A stretch of DNA of 64,000 nucleotides from JBAVEL01 sp049587715 (GTDB lineage Bacteria; Bacteroidota; Ignavibacteria; UBA10030; UBA6906), in assembly GCA_049587715.1 (NCBI GenBank), contig JBAVEL010000037.1, forward strand, positions 41,079-105,078, read 5' to 3'. A program made the position numbers and the translations under genes. Below are positions 1 through 11,888 of the stretch, one piece after another (within the stretch, counting starts at the first letter, position 1; each line of letters starts with the position of its first letter). The notes under the pieces were generated by a model. That model did not search any database. It saw nothing but the letters and a program-made list of their open reading frames with translations, and was not told the DNA's origin.

Positions 1-1546
<1,546 letters not shown>

Positions 1547-1572
1547 GGTTCATTCTGCCCCGTGCGGTCGAT

Positions 1573-1646
<74 letters not shown>

Positions 1647-1717
1647 CAAAAGGGCGGCGCTCGGGGGGCGGCATGCGGGGAAGGTCGGGCCCGGAGGGAT
1701 CCTGAGGCGATCCTGCC

Positions 1718-1790
1718 GGGGCTGTAGCTCAGCTGGGAGAGCGTCTGGTTTGCAACCAGAAGGTCAGGGGTTCGATTCCCCTCAGCTCCA
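1718..1790 (+). tRNA. tRNA-Ala (anticodon UGC)
   Basis: The acceptor stem GGGGCTG pairs with CAGCTCC with one G-U pair, then discriminator A. The anticodon loop TTTGCAA gives UGC, so alanine. The T arm carries GGTTCGATTCC. The CCA is not encoded. It lies about 70 bases after tRNA-Ile in the same spacer. Confidence 0.97.
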
Positions 1791-1861
1791 CAAGGGGTTC
1801 CCCCCTCCATTCCCGAAGGGGAATGGAGGTTGATGTGCGTGAGGAATCCCGGCTCGTTCTT

Positions 1862-2050
1862 TGACAATTGGGAAGAGTGTTGTCATCACGGTGCCAGTCG
1901 TTTCCTGGACTCCGGTCCAGGAGAACAAACGCATCGGGGGTGACACCTGGCAAGCCTAAGTATCCGTGTTTTTATTGATGCACCTTGCCGCGCGTACGCC
2001 GAAAGGCGGACAGCGGCGTGTGGACAGTGTCCGCGTCAATAAAGACTTTT

Positions 2051-2058
<8 letters not shown>
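1862..2058 (+). repeat. 5' arm of the long pre-23S processing stem
   Basis: Successive blocks here are complementary to the region 5114-5211 after 23S: 1862-1877 with 5197-5211, 1949-1957 and 1963-1968 with 5181-5196, 1972-1984 with 5165-5177 (13 perfect pairs), and 2030-2058 with 5114-5142. The order is nested, so the two flanks can zip into one long interrupted helix that would loop out 23S. Such helices are the usual RNase III substrates. Confidence 0.85.
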
Positions 2059-5113
<3,055 letters not shown>

Positions 5114-5122
<9 letters not shown>

Positions 5123-5211
5123 ATATTCTTTATTGTCACGGATGCATGTCCCCGCCGGGCGGCGGGTGCATCAATAAGACCACGGAAAGGCTTGCCCTCT
5201 TCCCCTTGTCA
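5114..5211 (+). repeat. 3' arm of the long pre-23S processing stem
   Basis: This is the partner of 1862-2058. The block 5165-5177 (GGTGCATCAATAA) is the exact complement of 1972-1984. The blocks 5181-5196 and 5197-5211 pair with 1949-1968 and 1862-1877, with short interruptions. It separates 23S from 5S. Confidence 0.85.
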
Positions 5212-5224
5212 GAGTCGAGAGATT

Positions 5225-5342
5225 TCTGGCGACCATAGCGGAGGTGTCACACCCGATCCCATTCCGAACTCGGCAGTTAAGCCCTCCAGCGCCGATGGTA
5301 CTGCTCGGGCGACCGTGCGGGAGAGTAGGACGTTGCCAGGAT
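5225..5342 (+). rRNA. rrf: 5S ribosomal RNA
   Basis: About 117 bases. The terminal helix CTGGCGAC pairs with GTTGCCAG. The conserved core CCGATCCCATTCCGAACTCG and the loop motif GAGAGTAGG are present. It is the last gene of the rRNA operon and is followed within 10 bases by a strong intrinsic terminator. Confidence 0.96.
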
Positions 5343-5348
5343 TTTAGT

Positions 5349-5387
5349 GATCCGTCCCGGCCGGGTGCCGGGACGGATCTTTTTTTT
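5349..5387 (+). terminator. intrinsic terminator of the rRNA operon
   Basis: A perfect 12-bp stem (GATCCGTCCCGG at 5349-5360 with CCGGGACGGATC at 5368-5379) has a 7-base loop and is followed directly by eight T residues (5380-5387). Confidence 0.95.
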
Positions 5388-5413
5388 CCGGGAGAGGGGC
5401 CCCCTCTCCCTTC

Positions 5414-5442
5414 TTGCCTCCCTCCGGCGAATCCGATATCTT
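5414..5442 (+). promoter_or_regulatory. sigma-70-type promoter for the lipoprotein-activator-kinase genes
   Basis: TTGCCT, 17-base spacer, TATCTT. It lies 26 bases after the rRNA terminator and about 45 bases before the ATG at 5488. The element matches the form seen before other transcription units in the window. Confidence 0.65.
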
Positions 5443-5487
5443 GAGCCGGGTGTGAACCCGGTTCAGGAACCCACGCGCAGGCGCCCC

Positions 5488-6486
5488 ATGCCCAGGCTTC
5501 GGTGGTCCGGTTCTCTTCTCCTTCTGGGAGCCGTGGTGTGCCTTGTCGGCGCCTGCGATGCGCCGCGCCGCAACCCCCTGGATCCCGAGAACCCCGACAC
5601 GGTCCTGCGGACGCTCCGGGGCACCGTCCGGTCGGATGCGCGTGCGCCCCTTCCCCTGGCCGGCGTGGCCGTGCTCTGGGAAAGCGGCGGGATCTCCACC
5701 GCCACCGACTCCGCGGGCCGCTTTGCCCTCCTGACCACCTCCGCCTCGGGCGGGTGGCTCCGGTTCCTGAAGACCGGATACCGTCCCGACTCCGTGATGG
5801 TGCAATGGACCTCCGCCGGGGCCGTCACCGTGGATCCGCTCCTGGACGCGGAACCGTCCCTCGACAGCCTGCTCCTCTACACCGTTGTGAAGAACTGGTA
5901 CAGCCAGCGGGAGTACTCGCTTGCCGTGGATGTCACCGTCTCGGACGACGACGACATAGACAGCGTCTGGATCTCCCAGGCCCATCTCTCCCTCCGGGCT
6001 TCCCTCGAACGGATCTCCTCCAGCCGGTTCCAGGGGAGGTTCGCCGACTACGACCTGGGGCTCTCTTCCCTGGAGGAGCTCATCGGAAGGCCGGTGATGA
6101 TCACGGCCGCGGATCGCGCGGGGCGCTCCTCTGCCGTGGGAAGCGGCTTCGTCCTCCGGGTGATCCGGGAGGAGATCGAACCGCTCTCCCCCCGGAACCA
6201 GGACACCGTCGTGACCGCGTCCGTGGAGCTCCGGTGGAGGCGGTTTGAGCCGGGATTCCGGTTCAGCTATCTGGTGGAAGTATACACGGACGAGCCGGAG
6301 CCCGTCCAGGTCTGGTCCCGGGGGGGCATCTCCTCCACCGAGATATCCGTTGTCGTGGATCCCCCCATCGGCGTGCCCGCCCCCGAGAACCGTTACTTCT
6401 GGGTGGTCTGGTGCATCGACGACTTCCAGAACCGGAGCCGGTCCAAGCCGGCCTCCTTCACGCTCCTTCCCGCAGAGACGAGATGA
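5488..6486 (+). CDS. lipoprotein with carboxypeptidase-regulatory-like domain
   Basis: 332 residues. The N terminus has a basic start, a Leu/Val core and a lipobox L-V-G-A-C with Cys23, so it should be a lipid-anchored envelope protein. After the Cys comes N-P-L-D-P-E-N-P-D, an opening common in FCB lipoproteins. Residues 38-95 look like a carboxypeptidase regulatory-like beta-sandwich (V-A-V-L-W..T-D-S-A-G-R-F). The last 90 residues (W-R-R-F-E-P-G-F-R-F to S-F-T-L-L-P) resemble a fibronectin III-like fold. The ATG at 5488 is chosen because it starts the signal peptide; no enzyme motif is visible. The stop overlaps the next start by 4 bases, so it is co-transcribed with the sigma-54 activator. 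It could be an envelope sensor or an adhesin-like protein; its function is not known. Confidence 0.8.
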   Translation: MPRLRWSGSLLLLGAVVCLVGACDAPRRNPLDPENPDTVLRTLRGTVRSDARAPLPLAGVAVLWESGGISTATDSAGRFALLTTSASGGWLRFLKTGYRPDSVMVQWTSAGAVTVDPLLDAEPSLDSLLLYTVVKNWYSQREYSLAVDVTVSDDDDIDSVWISQAHLSLRASLERISSSRFQGRFADYDLGLSSLEELIGRPVMITAADRAGRSSAVGSGFVLRVIREEIEPLSPRNQDTVVTASVELRWRRFEPGFRFSYLVEVYTDEPEPVQVWSRGGISSTEISVVVDPPIGVPAPENRYFWVVWCIDDFQNRSRSKPASFTLLPAETR

Positions 6487-7967
6487 GCACCCACCCCGCC
6501 CCCCTGCGGCACCTCCGGGACCTTACCCGGGAGCAGTTCGAGAGCCTGCTCGAGATCAGCCGCCTGCTGAATTCCGCGGCCCGCCAGGAGGCGCTCCTGG
6601 AACAGGCCCTGGACTGGATGCTGGGGGTGGTGAACGCGGAACGGGGAGTGGTGGTGAGGCAGGCCGGACCCGACGAAACCCCCGAGCTGGTGGCGGCCCG
6701 GAACATCCGCCGCGAGAGCATCCGGGACCTGTCGGAGTTTTCCTCGGGGGTGCTCCAGCAGGTGGTGCAGAAACGATCTCCCGTCCTGTATCACGACGCC
6801 CAGACCGACCCGTCGGTTTCCCAGTTCACCAGCATCCGGATTCGGAAGATCAAGTCGGTGGTGGGCGTCCCCGTGTTCCGGGGAGAGACGTTCTGGGGGG
6901 CGCTCCTGGCCGACAGCCAGACGGACCGGAGGGAGTTCACCGATGCCAACCTGGTCTTCCTGAGCTTCTTCTCGGGTCTGCTTTCCCTCGCCCTGGACAG
7001 GACCGCCCGGCTCGAATCCCTCCAGGACGAGAACCTCCGGCTGGCGAACCGGATTCAGGCCGCCGGGAGCATCCCCTCCATGGTGGGGGAGAGCCCGAAG
7101 ATGAGGGATCTGGCCCGGCTTGTCCACCGGGTGGCCCGCACCGATGCCACCGTGCTTCTTCTGGGGGAGAGCGGGACGGGAAAAGACCTGGCGGCGCAGG
7201 CGATTCACAAGCTGAGTCCGCGCGCCGGCAGGCCGTATCTGGCCCAGTTCTGCGGTTCCATCCCCGACAGTCTCCTGGAAAGCGAGCTCTTCGGGTATCG
7301 CAGGGGGGCCTTCACGGGGGCCGTGGGGGACAAGAAGGGGCTCCTGGAGGTTGCCGAGGGCGGCACGTTTCTCCTGGATGAGATCGCCGACATCTCGAGC
7401 GCGCTGCAGGCCAAGCTGCTCCGGGTTCTGGAGAACAGGGTAATCATCCGGCTGGGCGACACGGAGCCGCGCGCCATCAATGTCCGCATCATTGCCGCCA
7501 CGAACAAGAACCTGGAGACCCTCGCAGGGGAGGGAGGTTTCAGGCCGGATCTCTTCTATCGCCTGAATGTCTTTCCCATCACCCTCCCCCCTCTGAGGGA
7601 GCGGAGGGAAGACATCGGCCTGCTGGCGCGTCACTTCATCGGGAAGATCTCCTCCTCCCAGGCGCGGATCTCTCCGGGGGCGCTCCGCAAGCTGGAGGCG
7701 CATTCCTGGCCGGGAAACGTGCGGCAGCTCATGAACGTCCTCCAGCGGGCCCTGATCCTCTGCGAGGGGGGAGCCGTGGAGGAGGAACACGTGATCCTGG
7801 GGGAGGAGCCCGGCGGGGGCAGGTTCACGGGAACCCTCCGGGAATACCAGCAGCTTCTCCTGGCTGAACGCCTCCGGGAGTTCAACGGGAACAGAACCCT
7901 GGCAGCCCGCTCTCTGGGGGTGTCCGTGCGGTGGGTCCAGATGAAGCTGAAGGGGAGGGAATCGTAA
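6483..7967 (+). CDS. sigma-54-dependent transcriptional activator (GAF-AAA+-Fis)
   Basis: 494 residues. Residues 15-170 resemble a GAF sensor domain. The AAA+ domain follows with Walker A G-E-S-G-T-G-K at 228-234, the sigma-54 contact loop G-A-F-T-G-A at 275-280, Walker B around G-G-T-F-L-L-D-E near 297, and the arginine-finger stretch F-R-P-D-L-F-Y-R-L-N. The C terminus (about 455-492, N-G-N-R-T-L-A-A-R-S-L-G-V-S) is a Fis-type helix-turn-helix. The intact G-A-F-T-G-A loop means it should open sigma-54 promoters. There is no receiver domain, so it is not a classic response regulator; GAF ligand binding or phosphorylation by the kinase encoded 3 bases downstream are the likely inputs (inference). 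Three good sigma-54 sites lie within 23 kb downstream, the nearest at 9512. Confidence 0.95.
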   Translation: MSTHPAPLRHLRDLTREQFESLLEISRLLNSAARQEALLEQALDWMLGVVNAERGVVVRQAGPDETPELVAARNIRRESIRDLSEFSSGVLQQVVQKRSPVLYHDAQTDPSVSQFTSIRIRKIKSVVGVPVFRGETFWGALLADSQTDRREFTDANLVFLSFFSGLLSLALDRTARLESLQDENLRLANRIQAAGSIPSMVGESPKMRDLARLVHRVARTDATVLLLGESGTGKDLAAQAIHKLSPRAGRPYLAQFCGSIPDSLLESELFGYRRGAFTGAVGDKKGLLEVAEGGTFLLDEIADISSALQAKLLRVLENRVIIRLGDTEPRAINVRIIAATNKNLETLAGEGGFRPDLFYRLNVFPITLPPLRERREDIGLLARHFIGKISSSQARISPGALRKLEAHSWPGNVRQLMNVLQRALILCEGGAVEEEHVILGEEPGGGRFTGTLREYQQLLLAERLREFNGNRTLAARSLGVSVRWVQMKLKGRES

Positions 7968-7970
7968 GGC

Positions 7971-9500
7971 ATGGGCGCAAGTCCTCCCGGCGAGCTTCTT
8001 TTCGGGAAGTTCGAGGTCTTCGAGACCCTGAAGAAGGACGATCATGCGGGAGTGTACGTCGCGCACCACGCCTTCCTGGGCAAGCGCATCGTCCTCAAGG
8101 TGCTGGACACCCGCGCCCTTCCCGATGAGGCCGTGCTGGGGCGTTTCCGGTCCGAGGCGCGGATCCTGGCCCGGCTGGACCACCCGCGCATCATCAGGGT
8201 CCTGGATTTCGGGGTGGAGGCCCACCGGGCCTACATCTCGTTCGAGTACTTCGAAGGACGCTCCCTCCGGGCGCTTCTTCTGGAAGGGGGGCTCTCTTCC
8301 CGGGATGCGCGCCGCATTCTGGTGCAGATCCTCGAAGGCCTGGCCTATGCACACGCCATGGGCGTGGTCCACAGGGACATCAAACCCGAGAATATCCTGG
8401 TGAGCGGCGGGCTGGACGTCAGAATCGGGGACTTCGGGCTGGCCCTGGCGGCCACCGAGAGCAGGAACACGAGCCCCCAGTCGGTTCTGGGCACCCCCTG
8501 CCAGATGGCGCCCGAGCAGATCCTGGGAGGCGAGCTGGGTCCGTGGACCGACCTCTTCTCGCTGGGGATCATCGCCTATGAGATGTTCTTGGGTGTGCAC
8601 CCCTTCGTGGGAAAGGACGTGAACCAGTCCCTGAACAACATCCTCAACTTCGACGAGGAATCCCTGTTCGGGAACCTGGGCGGTCTTTCTCCCGGGCTCC
8701 AGAGTGCAATCCGGGGGCTCCTCCGCAAGGATCCCGCCGACCGGTGGCCCGATGCGGGCGCCGTTCTTCAGGTGCTCGGGGAAGGAAGGGTCGAGCCCGT
8801 TCCTCTCCGGGTCCGGAGGCGGTGGCTGCCGTATGCGGCGGCCGGGGTCGGGGTTCTCGCAACGGGGGTTGCCCTGTTCCTTCTCTTCCCGGGACGGGAG
8901 GAGGAGCGGGGGGGCGCCGCCACGGCGCCGTCTCCGGATGGAGACACCCTTCCCCGGGACGCACCTGCGGAAGCAATCCGGGTGCCGCCTGAGCCGGCAG
9001 AGCGGATCCCGCTCCCCGACCCTGCGCCGGTCTCTGCGCGGGTTGCTCCTCCTCAGGCCCCCGCCCGGGCCGGCACCGGGTACGGCAGTCTGCGGGTGGA
9101 GTGCATGCCGTGGGCCGATGTGATTCTGGACTCGGTCAGGGTGGAGACCACCCCCCTTGCGCGGGACATCGCACTGGCGGCGGGGGAGCATGAGCTCCGG
9201 CTTGTCCATCCCGGATATCCGCTCTACCGGAGGAGCGTGGTGATCGAGCCGGGCGGTCTGACGGTGATCGGGGTCAACCTGGACACGCTCTTCGGTTATC
9301 TGTCCTGCGAGGTTCACCCCTGGGCGGAGGTGGTGGTGGACGGGGAGTCCCGCGGCGAAACCCCCCTGGCCCCCCTGCGCCTCCATCCGGGGGAGCACCT
9401 CCTGGAGCTCCGCAGTGCGCGCTTCGGGCGTCTGGCCAGGAGCATCACCATTGCCCGGAGTGACACCCTGCGTGTTCGCCATCGCTTCGGGGATCTCTGA
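7971..9500 (+). CDS. transmembrane Ser/Thr protein kinase with C-terminal PEGA domains
   Basis: 509 residues. The kinase domain spans about 12-270: invariant Lys43 (I-V-L-K-V-L-D), catalytic loop H-R-D-I-K-P-E-N with Asp136, and D-F-G at 154-156. The APE-type motif reads M-A-P-E-Q. A single membrane helix lies at about 285-306, followed by a Pro/Ala-rich linker and two PEGA-type beta domains (about 370-428 and 430-500), which would be periplasmic. The glycine-rich loop is degenerate: K-D-D-H-A-G-V-Y keeps only the last glycine of G-x-G-x-x-G, although Lys, Asp and DFG are intact. It starts 3 bases after the sigma-54 activator, so the two are very likely co-expressed and may be functionally linked. 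PEGA domains are thought to bind surface layers or polysaccharide. Confidence 0.93.
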   Translation: MGASPPGELLFGKFEVFETLKKDDHAGVYVAHHAFLGKRIVLKVLDTRALPDEAVLGRFRSEARILARLDHPRIIRVLDFGVEAHRAYISFEYFEGRSLRALLLEGGLSSRDARRILVQILEGLAYAHAMGVVHRDIKPENILVSGGLDVRIGDFGLALAATESRNTSPQSVLGTPCQMAPEQILGGELGPWTDLFSLGIIAYEMFLGVHPFVGKDVNQSLNNILNFDEESLFGNLGGLSPGLQSAIRGLLRKDPADRWPDAGAVLQVLGEGRVEPVPLRVRRRWLPYAAAGVGVLATGVALFLLFPGREEERGGAATAPSPDGDTLPRDAPAEAIRVPPEPAERIPLPDPAPVSARVAPPQAPARAGTGYGSLRVECMPWADVILDSVRVETTPLARDIALAAGEHELRLVHPGYPLYRRSVVIEPGGLTVIGVNLDTLFGYLSCEVHPWAEVVVDGESRGETPLAPLRLHPGEHLLELRSARFGRLARSITIARSDTLRVRHRFGDL

Positions 9501-9511
9501 GGCGGGCCCCC

Positions 9512-9528
9512 TGGCACGGGAGTTGCCC
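9512..9528 (+). promoter_or_regulatory. sigma-54 (-24/-12) promoter upstream of the kelch/T9SS gene
   Basis: TGGCACGGGAGTTGCCC matches the consensus TGGCAC-N5-TTGC with no mismatch; GG (9513-9514) and GC (9525-9526) are separated by exactly 10 bases. Predicted start of transcription is near 9538, only 3-9 bases before the candidate ATG codons at 9541 and 9547. Confidence 0.82.
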
Positions 9529-9540
9529 TTCTATGGATGA

Positions 9541-10803
9541 ATGGCCATGAAAAGGAACCTGATCTCATTCCTCATCTGTGTCCTTGCTCCCGGGTGGCTC
9601 TCCTCCCAGCCGCCGGGCTGGCACCCCCTGGGGGAGATGCCCTGGAGGGTGGCGGCCGCGGGCGCCGTTTCCACCGACTCCCTGGTCATCATCCTGGGGG
9701 GATTTTCCGATTCCCTCTTCGCCTCCGTTCCCTGGATTCAGACCTACAGGCCCTCCACCGGCACATGGGAGAGGGTGGGGTCCATGATGAAGGGAAGGAG
9801 GGATTTTGCCGCGGCATCCTGGGGGGATTCCCTCTACTACTGTGGAGGCAACTCCCCCGGGGACTCCTCCGTGGAGGTGTATCCGCTGAGTCTGCCTCCG
9901 CAGAGCGCGCCCTTTGCCACCAGCCGGAAGCTGGCACGTCTTGCCCCCGCGGGCGCGGCGGCAGGTGGGATCTTCTACGTCTTTGGGGGCCAGTATTTCG
10001 GCGGGCCGAGCGTGCGCCTCCCCTACATCGTGGGGCTCGACCTTGCCGCCCGCGCCATCACCTATCAGAACGACTCCCTCTTCCGCCATGGAAGCCAGGG
10101 GGTGGGGCAGATGGCCGCGCTCCTGGACAACACCATCTATCTCTTCGGCGGCGTCTTCAACACCGTCTCCCGGGACATCTACAGGTTCGACATCCATACC
10201 CGGCAGTTCACCAAGCTGCCGGTTCTGCTCCTCCAGCCCCGCGCCTTCGGAAGGGCGGTGCGGCTCGGCAACTCGCCCCGGATCATGATCCTGGGGGGGA
10301 GGAACGAGACCTCGGCCGCCATGGGGACCACGGAGATCTTCGAAGTGCGCCCTCCTCCGGGCGGATACACGCTGATGCCCGGCCCCCCCATGATGGTTCC
10401 CCGGTCCCGGCTGATGGCGGTGGAGCACGGCGGCTCGGTGTACGCCTTCGGCGGCTTCGATCAGTCCCAGAACGTGGTGCGTGTGGTGGAGCGCCACACC
10501 TTCCTCACAGCGGTCGGGGATCGGGGGGAGGAAAGGGAGCCGGTGTTCCGTATCCTGGGGAACTATCCCAATCCGTTCAACCCCATGACGAATCTGGAGT
10601 TCCGGCTGTCGGAGCCCGGTTCCGTCTCCCTTCGGGTCTACAACCTTCTGGGGGAGGAGGTGGCTCTCCTGGCCTCCGGCCGCTTCGGGCGTGGGACACA
10701 CACCGTGCAGTGGGACGGCACGAACCACCCCGCCGGGGTGTACCTGGTCCGCCTCCAGAGCGGCAGATCAGCCGAGACGCGCAAGATGATGCTCCTCCGA
10801 TGA
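9541..10803 (+). CDS. secreted kelch-repeat beta-propeller with T9SS type-A sorting domain
   Basis: 420 residues. A signal peptide (L-I-S-F-L-I-C-V-L core) is followed by kelch-like blades with paired glycines (I-I-L-G-G-F, Y-Y-C-G-G, Y-V-F-G-G, Y-L-F-G-G, M-I-L-G-G-R, Y-A-F-G-G-F), so a six- or seven-bladed propeller for protein or glycan binding. From residue 338 comes a T9SS sorting domain with N-Y-P-N-P-F-N at 341, V-Y-N-L-L-G-E-E and the end A-E-T-R-K-M-M-L-L-R. Expected location is the outer surface or medium. ATG at 9541 or 9547 is possible; neither has a clear Shine-Dalgarno and the sigma-54 start point is almost on top of them. The stop overlaps the next gene's ATG. Confidence 0.9.
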   Translation: MAMKRNLISFLICVLAPGWLSSQPPGWHPLGEMPWRVAAAGAVSTDSLVIILGGFSDSLFASVPWIQTYRPSTGTWERVGSMMKGRRDFAAASWGDSLYYCGGNSPGDSSVEVYPLSLPPQSAPFATSRKLARLAPAGAAAGGIFYVFGGQYFGGPSVRLPYIVGLDLAARAITYQNDSLFRHGSQGVGQMAALLDNTIYLFGGVFNTVSRDIYRFDIHTRQFTKLPVLLLQPRAFGRAVRLGNSPRIMILGGRNETSAAMGTTEIFEVRPPPGGYTLMPGPPMMVPRSRLMAVEHGGSVYAFGGFDQSQNVVRVVERHTFLTAVGDRGEEREPVFRILGNYPNPFNPMTNLEFRLSEPGSVSLRVYNLLGEEVALLASGRFGRGTHTVQWDGTNHPAGVYLVRLQSGRSAETRKMMLLR

Positions 10804-11624
10804 AGCAGGCGGTTGCGGCATGCGCGGCATTCCTCCTGGTGCTTCCCGCCTCACCTGCGCGGGCACAGGAGGGAGGGCCTCTCGGGGAGCTGAGAGAGGC
10901 CTACGGATCGTTCGAGTACGGGACGGCCGTGCGTCTGGCCGATGTCATGCTGGCCGGCCGGCAGGCCCTCGGGGCGGAGATTCTCCTGGAGGTTTTTCTC
11001 CTGAAAGGGATGTCGCATTTCTCCCTGGGGGAGGAGGACTCGGCACGGGCCGCCTTTCTGCAGATGCTGGACCTGGATGTGGACTACCGTCCGGACTCCG
11101 TGCTGGTTTCCCCCAAGATCATTACATTCTTTGAGCGAGTGCGAGGGGAACACCTTCGCGCTTGGGAGTCCCCCCGCCCTGCCGGGGATGCGGAAAAGGA
11201 TACATCCGCGCGGGTTTCCCCGGGTGCTCCCGCGCCGGGGGGCCTCAGCCGGGGAGCCGTTGCACGATCCCTTCTTCTCCCGGGTCTCGGGCATTTCTCC
11301 GCCGGGAACGAAACCAAGGGCTGGGTGCTGACGGCGGCGAGCGGCGCGGTTCTCGGGTCCCTGGCATACTTTGTTCTGAGGACCAACTCCCTTGAGAGGG
11401 AATACCTCGGGGAGAGCAATCCTGCTTTCATTGCGGAGAGGTACGACCGGTATAACGCCGCCTACAGGACCAGGAACATCCTTCTGGTCGCGTATGCCGC
11501 GCTCTTTACGTATGCGCAGGCGGACCTCCTTCTGGCGGAGACGGCACAGGGGACTTCCCTCTCCCTTCGCGCGTTTCCCGCGGAAGAACCCCGGCTCCTG
11601 GCGGGGCTTCGCTGCTCGTTCTGA
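10800..11624 (+). CDS. DUF5683-like envelope protein with N-terminal helical repeat region
   Basis: 274 residues. A signal peptide ends near A-R-A-Q (residue 23). Residues 25-115 are helical and TPR-like, with D-Y-R-P-D-S-V-L-V-S-P-K-I near 95-107, a pattern common in FCB envelope proteins. Residues 150-172 (R-S-L-L-L-P-G-L-G-H-F-S-A-G) match the conserved core of DUF5683-type proteins, where a Pro-Gly-Gly-rich turn precedes membrane helices; here a hydrophobic helix (about 176-194) and a second one (about 220-240) follow. The ATG lies inside the stop of the kelch gene (4-base overlap), so it is translationally coupled and may help export or anchor that protein (inference). The family has no firm biochemical role. 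Confidence 0.75.
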   Translation: MKQAVAACAAFLLVLPASPARAQEGGPLGELREAYGSFEYGTAVRLADVMLAGRQALGAEILLEVFLLKGMSHFSLGEEDSARAAFLQMLDLDVDYRPDSVLVSPKIITFFERVRGEHLRAWESPRPAGDAEKDTSARVSPGAPAPGGLSRGAVARSLLLPGLGHFSAGNETKGWVLTAASGAVLGSLAYFVLRTNSLEREYLGESNPAFIAERYDRYNAAYRTRNILLVAYAALFTYAQADLLLAETAQGTSLSLRAFPAEEPRLLAGLRCSF

Positions 11625-11698
11625 GTCCATGCGCAGAATGTTCGCCGGGCACGAAGAATCTGCGTAGCCGTGTGAAACCCGGATGAAAACCGGGGGAT

Positions 11699-11745
11699 GG
11701 GGGAGCAAAGACCCCGGGGAAGGTGCCTTTTCCTCTTTGTTTTTG
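11699..11745 (+). terminator. possible terminator after the DUF5683-like gene
   Basis: GGGG at 11699-11703 can pair with CCCC at 11712-11715 around an 8-base loop. The following 30 bases are T-rich with an uninterrupted run near 11740-11745. A second short hairpin (CCCGG/CCGGG, 11678-11694) lies just before it. The stem is short, so termination is only suggested. Confidence 0.35.
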
Positions 11746-11797
11746 AGTGTTTTCCTGCGGATAATGCCACGGGCCGATTCCACGGCTCGCCCCTGTC

Positions 11798-11814
11798 GGG
11801 CACGTGACTTGCAT
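11798..11814 (+). promoter_or_regulatory. sigma-54 (-24/-12) promoter upstream of the large T9SS protein
   Basis: GGGCACGTGACTTGCAT differs from TGGCACG-N4-TTGCA only in the first base. GG at 11799-11800 and GC at 11811-11812 are 10 bases apart. Predicted start near 11824, giving a 65-base leader with a clear AGGGAGG ribosome site before the ATG at 11889. Confidence 0.83.
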
Positions 11815-11888
11815 CATGGGTTATCGCCGTGGAACCATTGGAATCGTTTCTCTCCACATTACTCTCACCATTCTCCAGGGAGGTTGAT

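Noticed and set aside
6393..9482. Open minus-strand frame of over 1000 codons opposite the activator and kinase genes
   Set aside because: It mirrors the real plus-strand genes, lacks recognisable motifs and has Pro/Gly/Arg-rich composition typical of antisense frames in GC-rich DNA.
11671..11720. Resemblance to a c-di-GMP-I riboswitch (GAAA loop and GCAAAG element)
   Set aside because: The second helix and receptor elements are missing, and it lies upstream of the sigma-54 promoter, so it would not be in that transcript.
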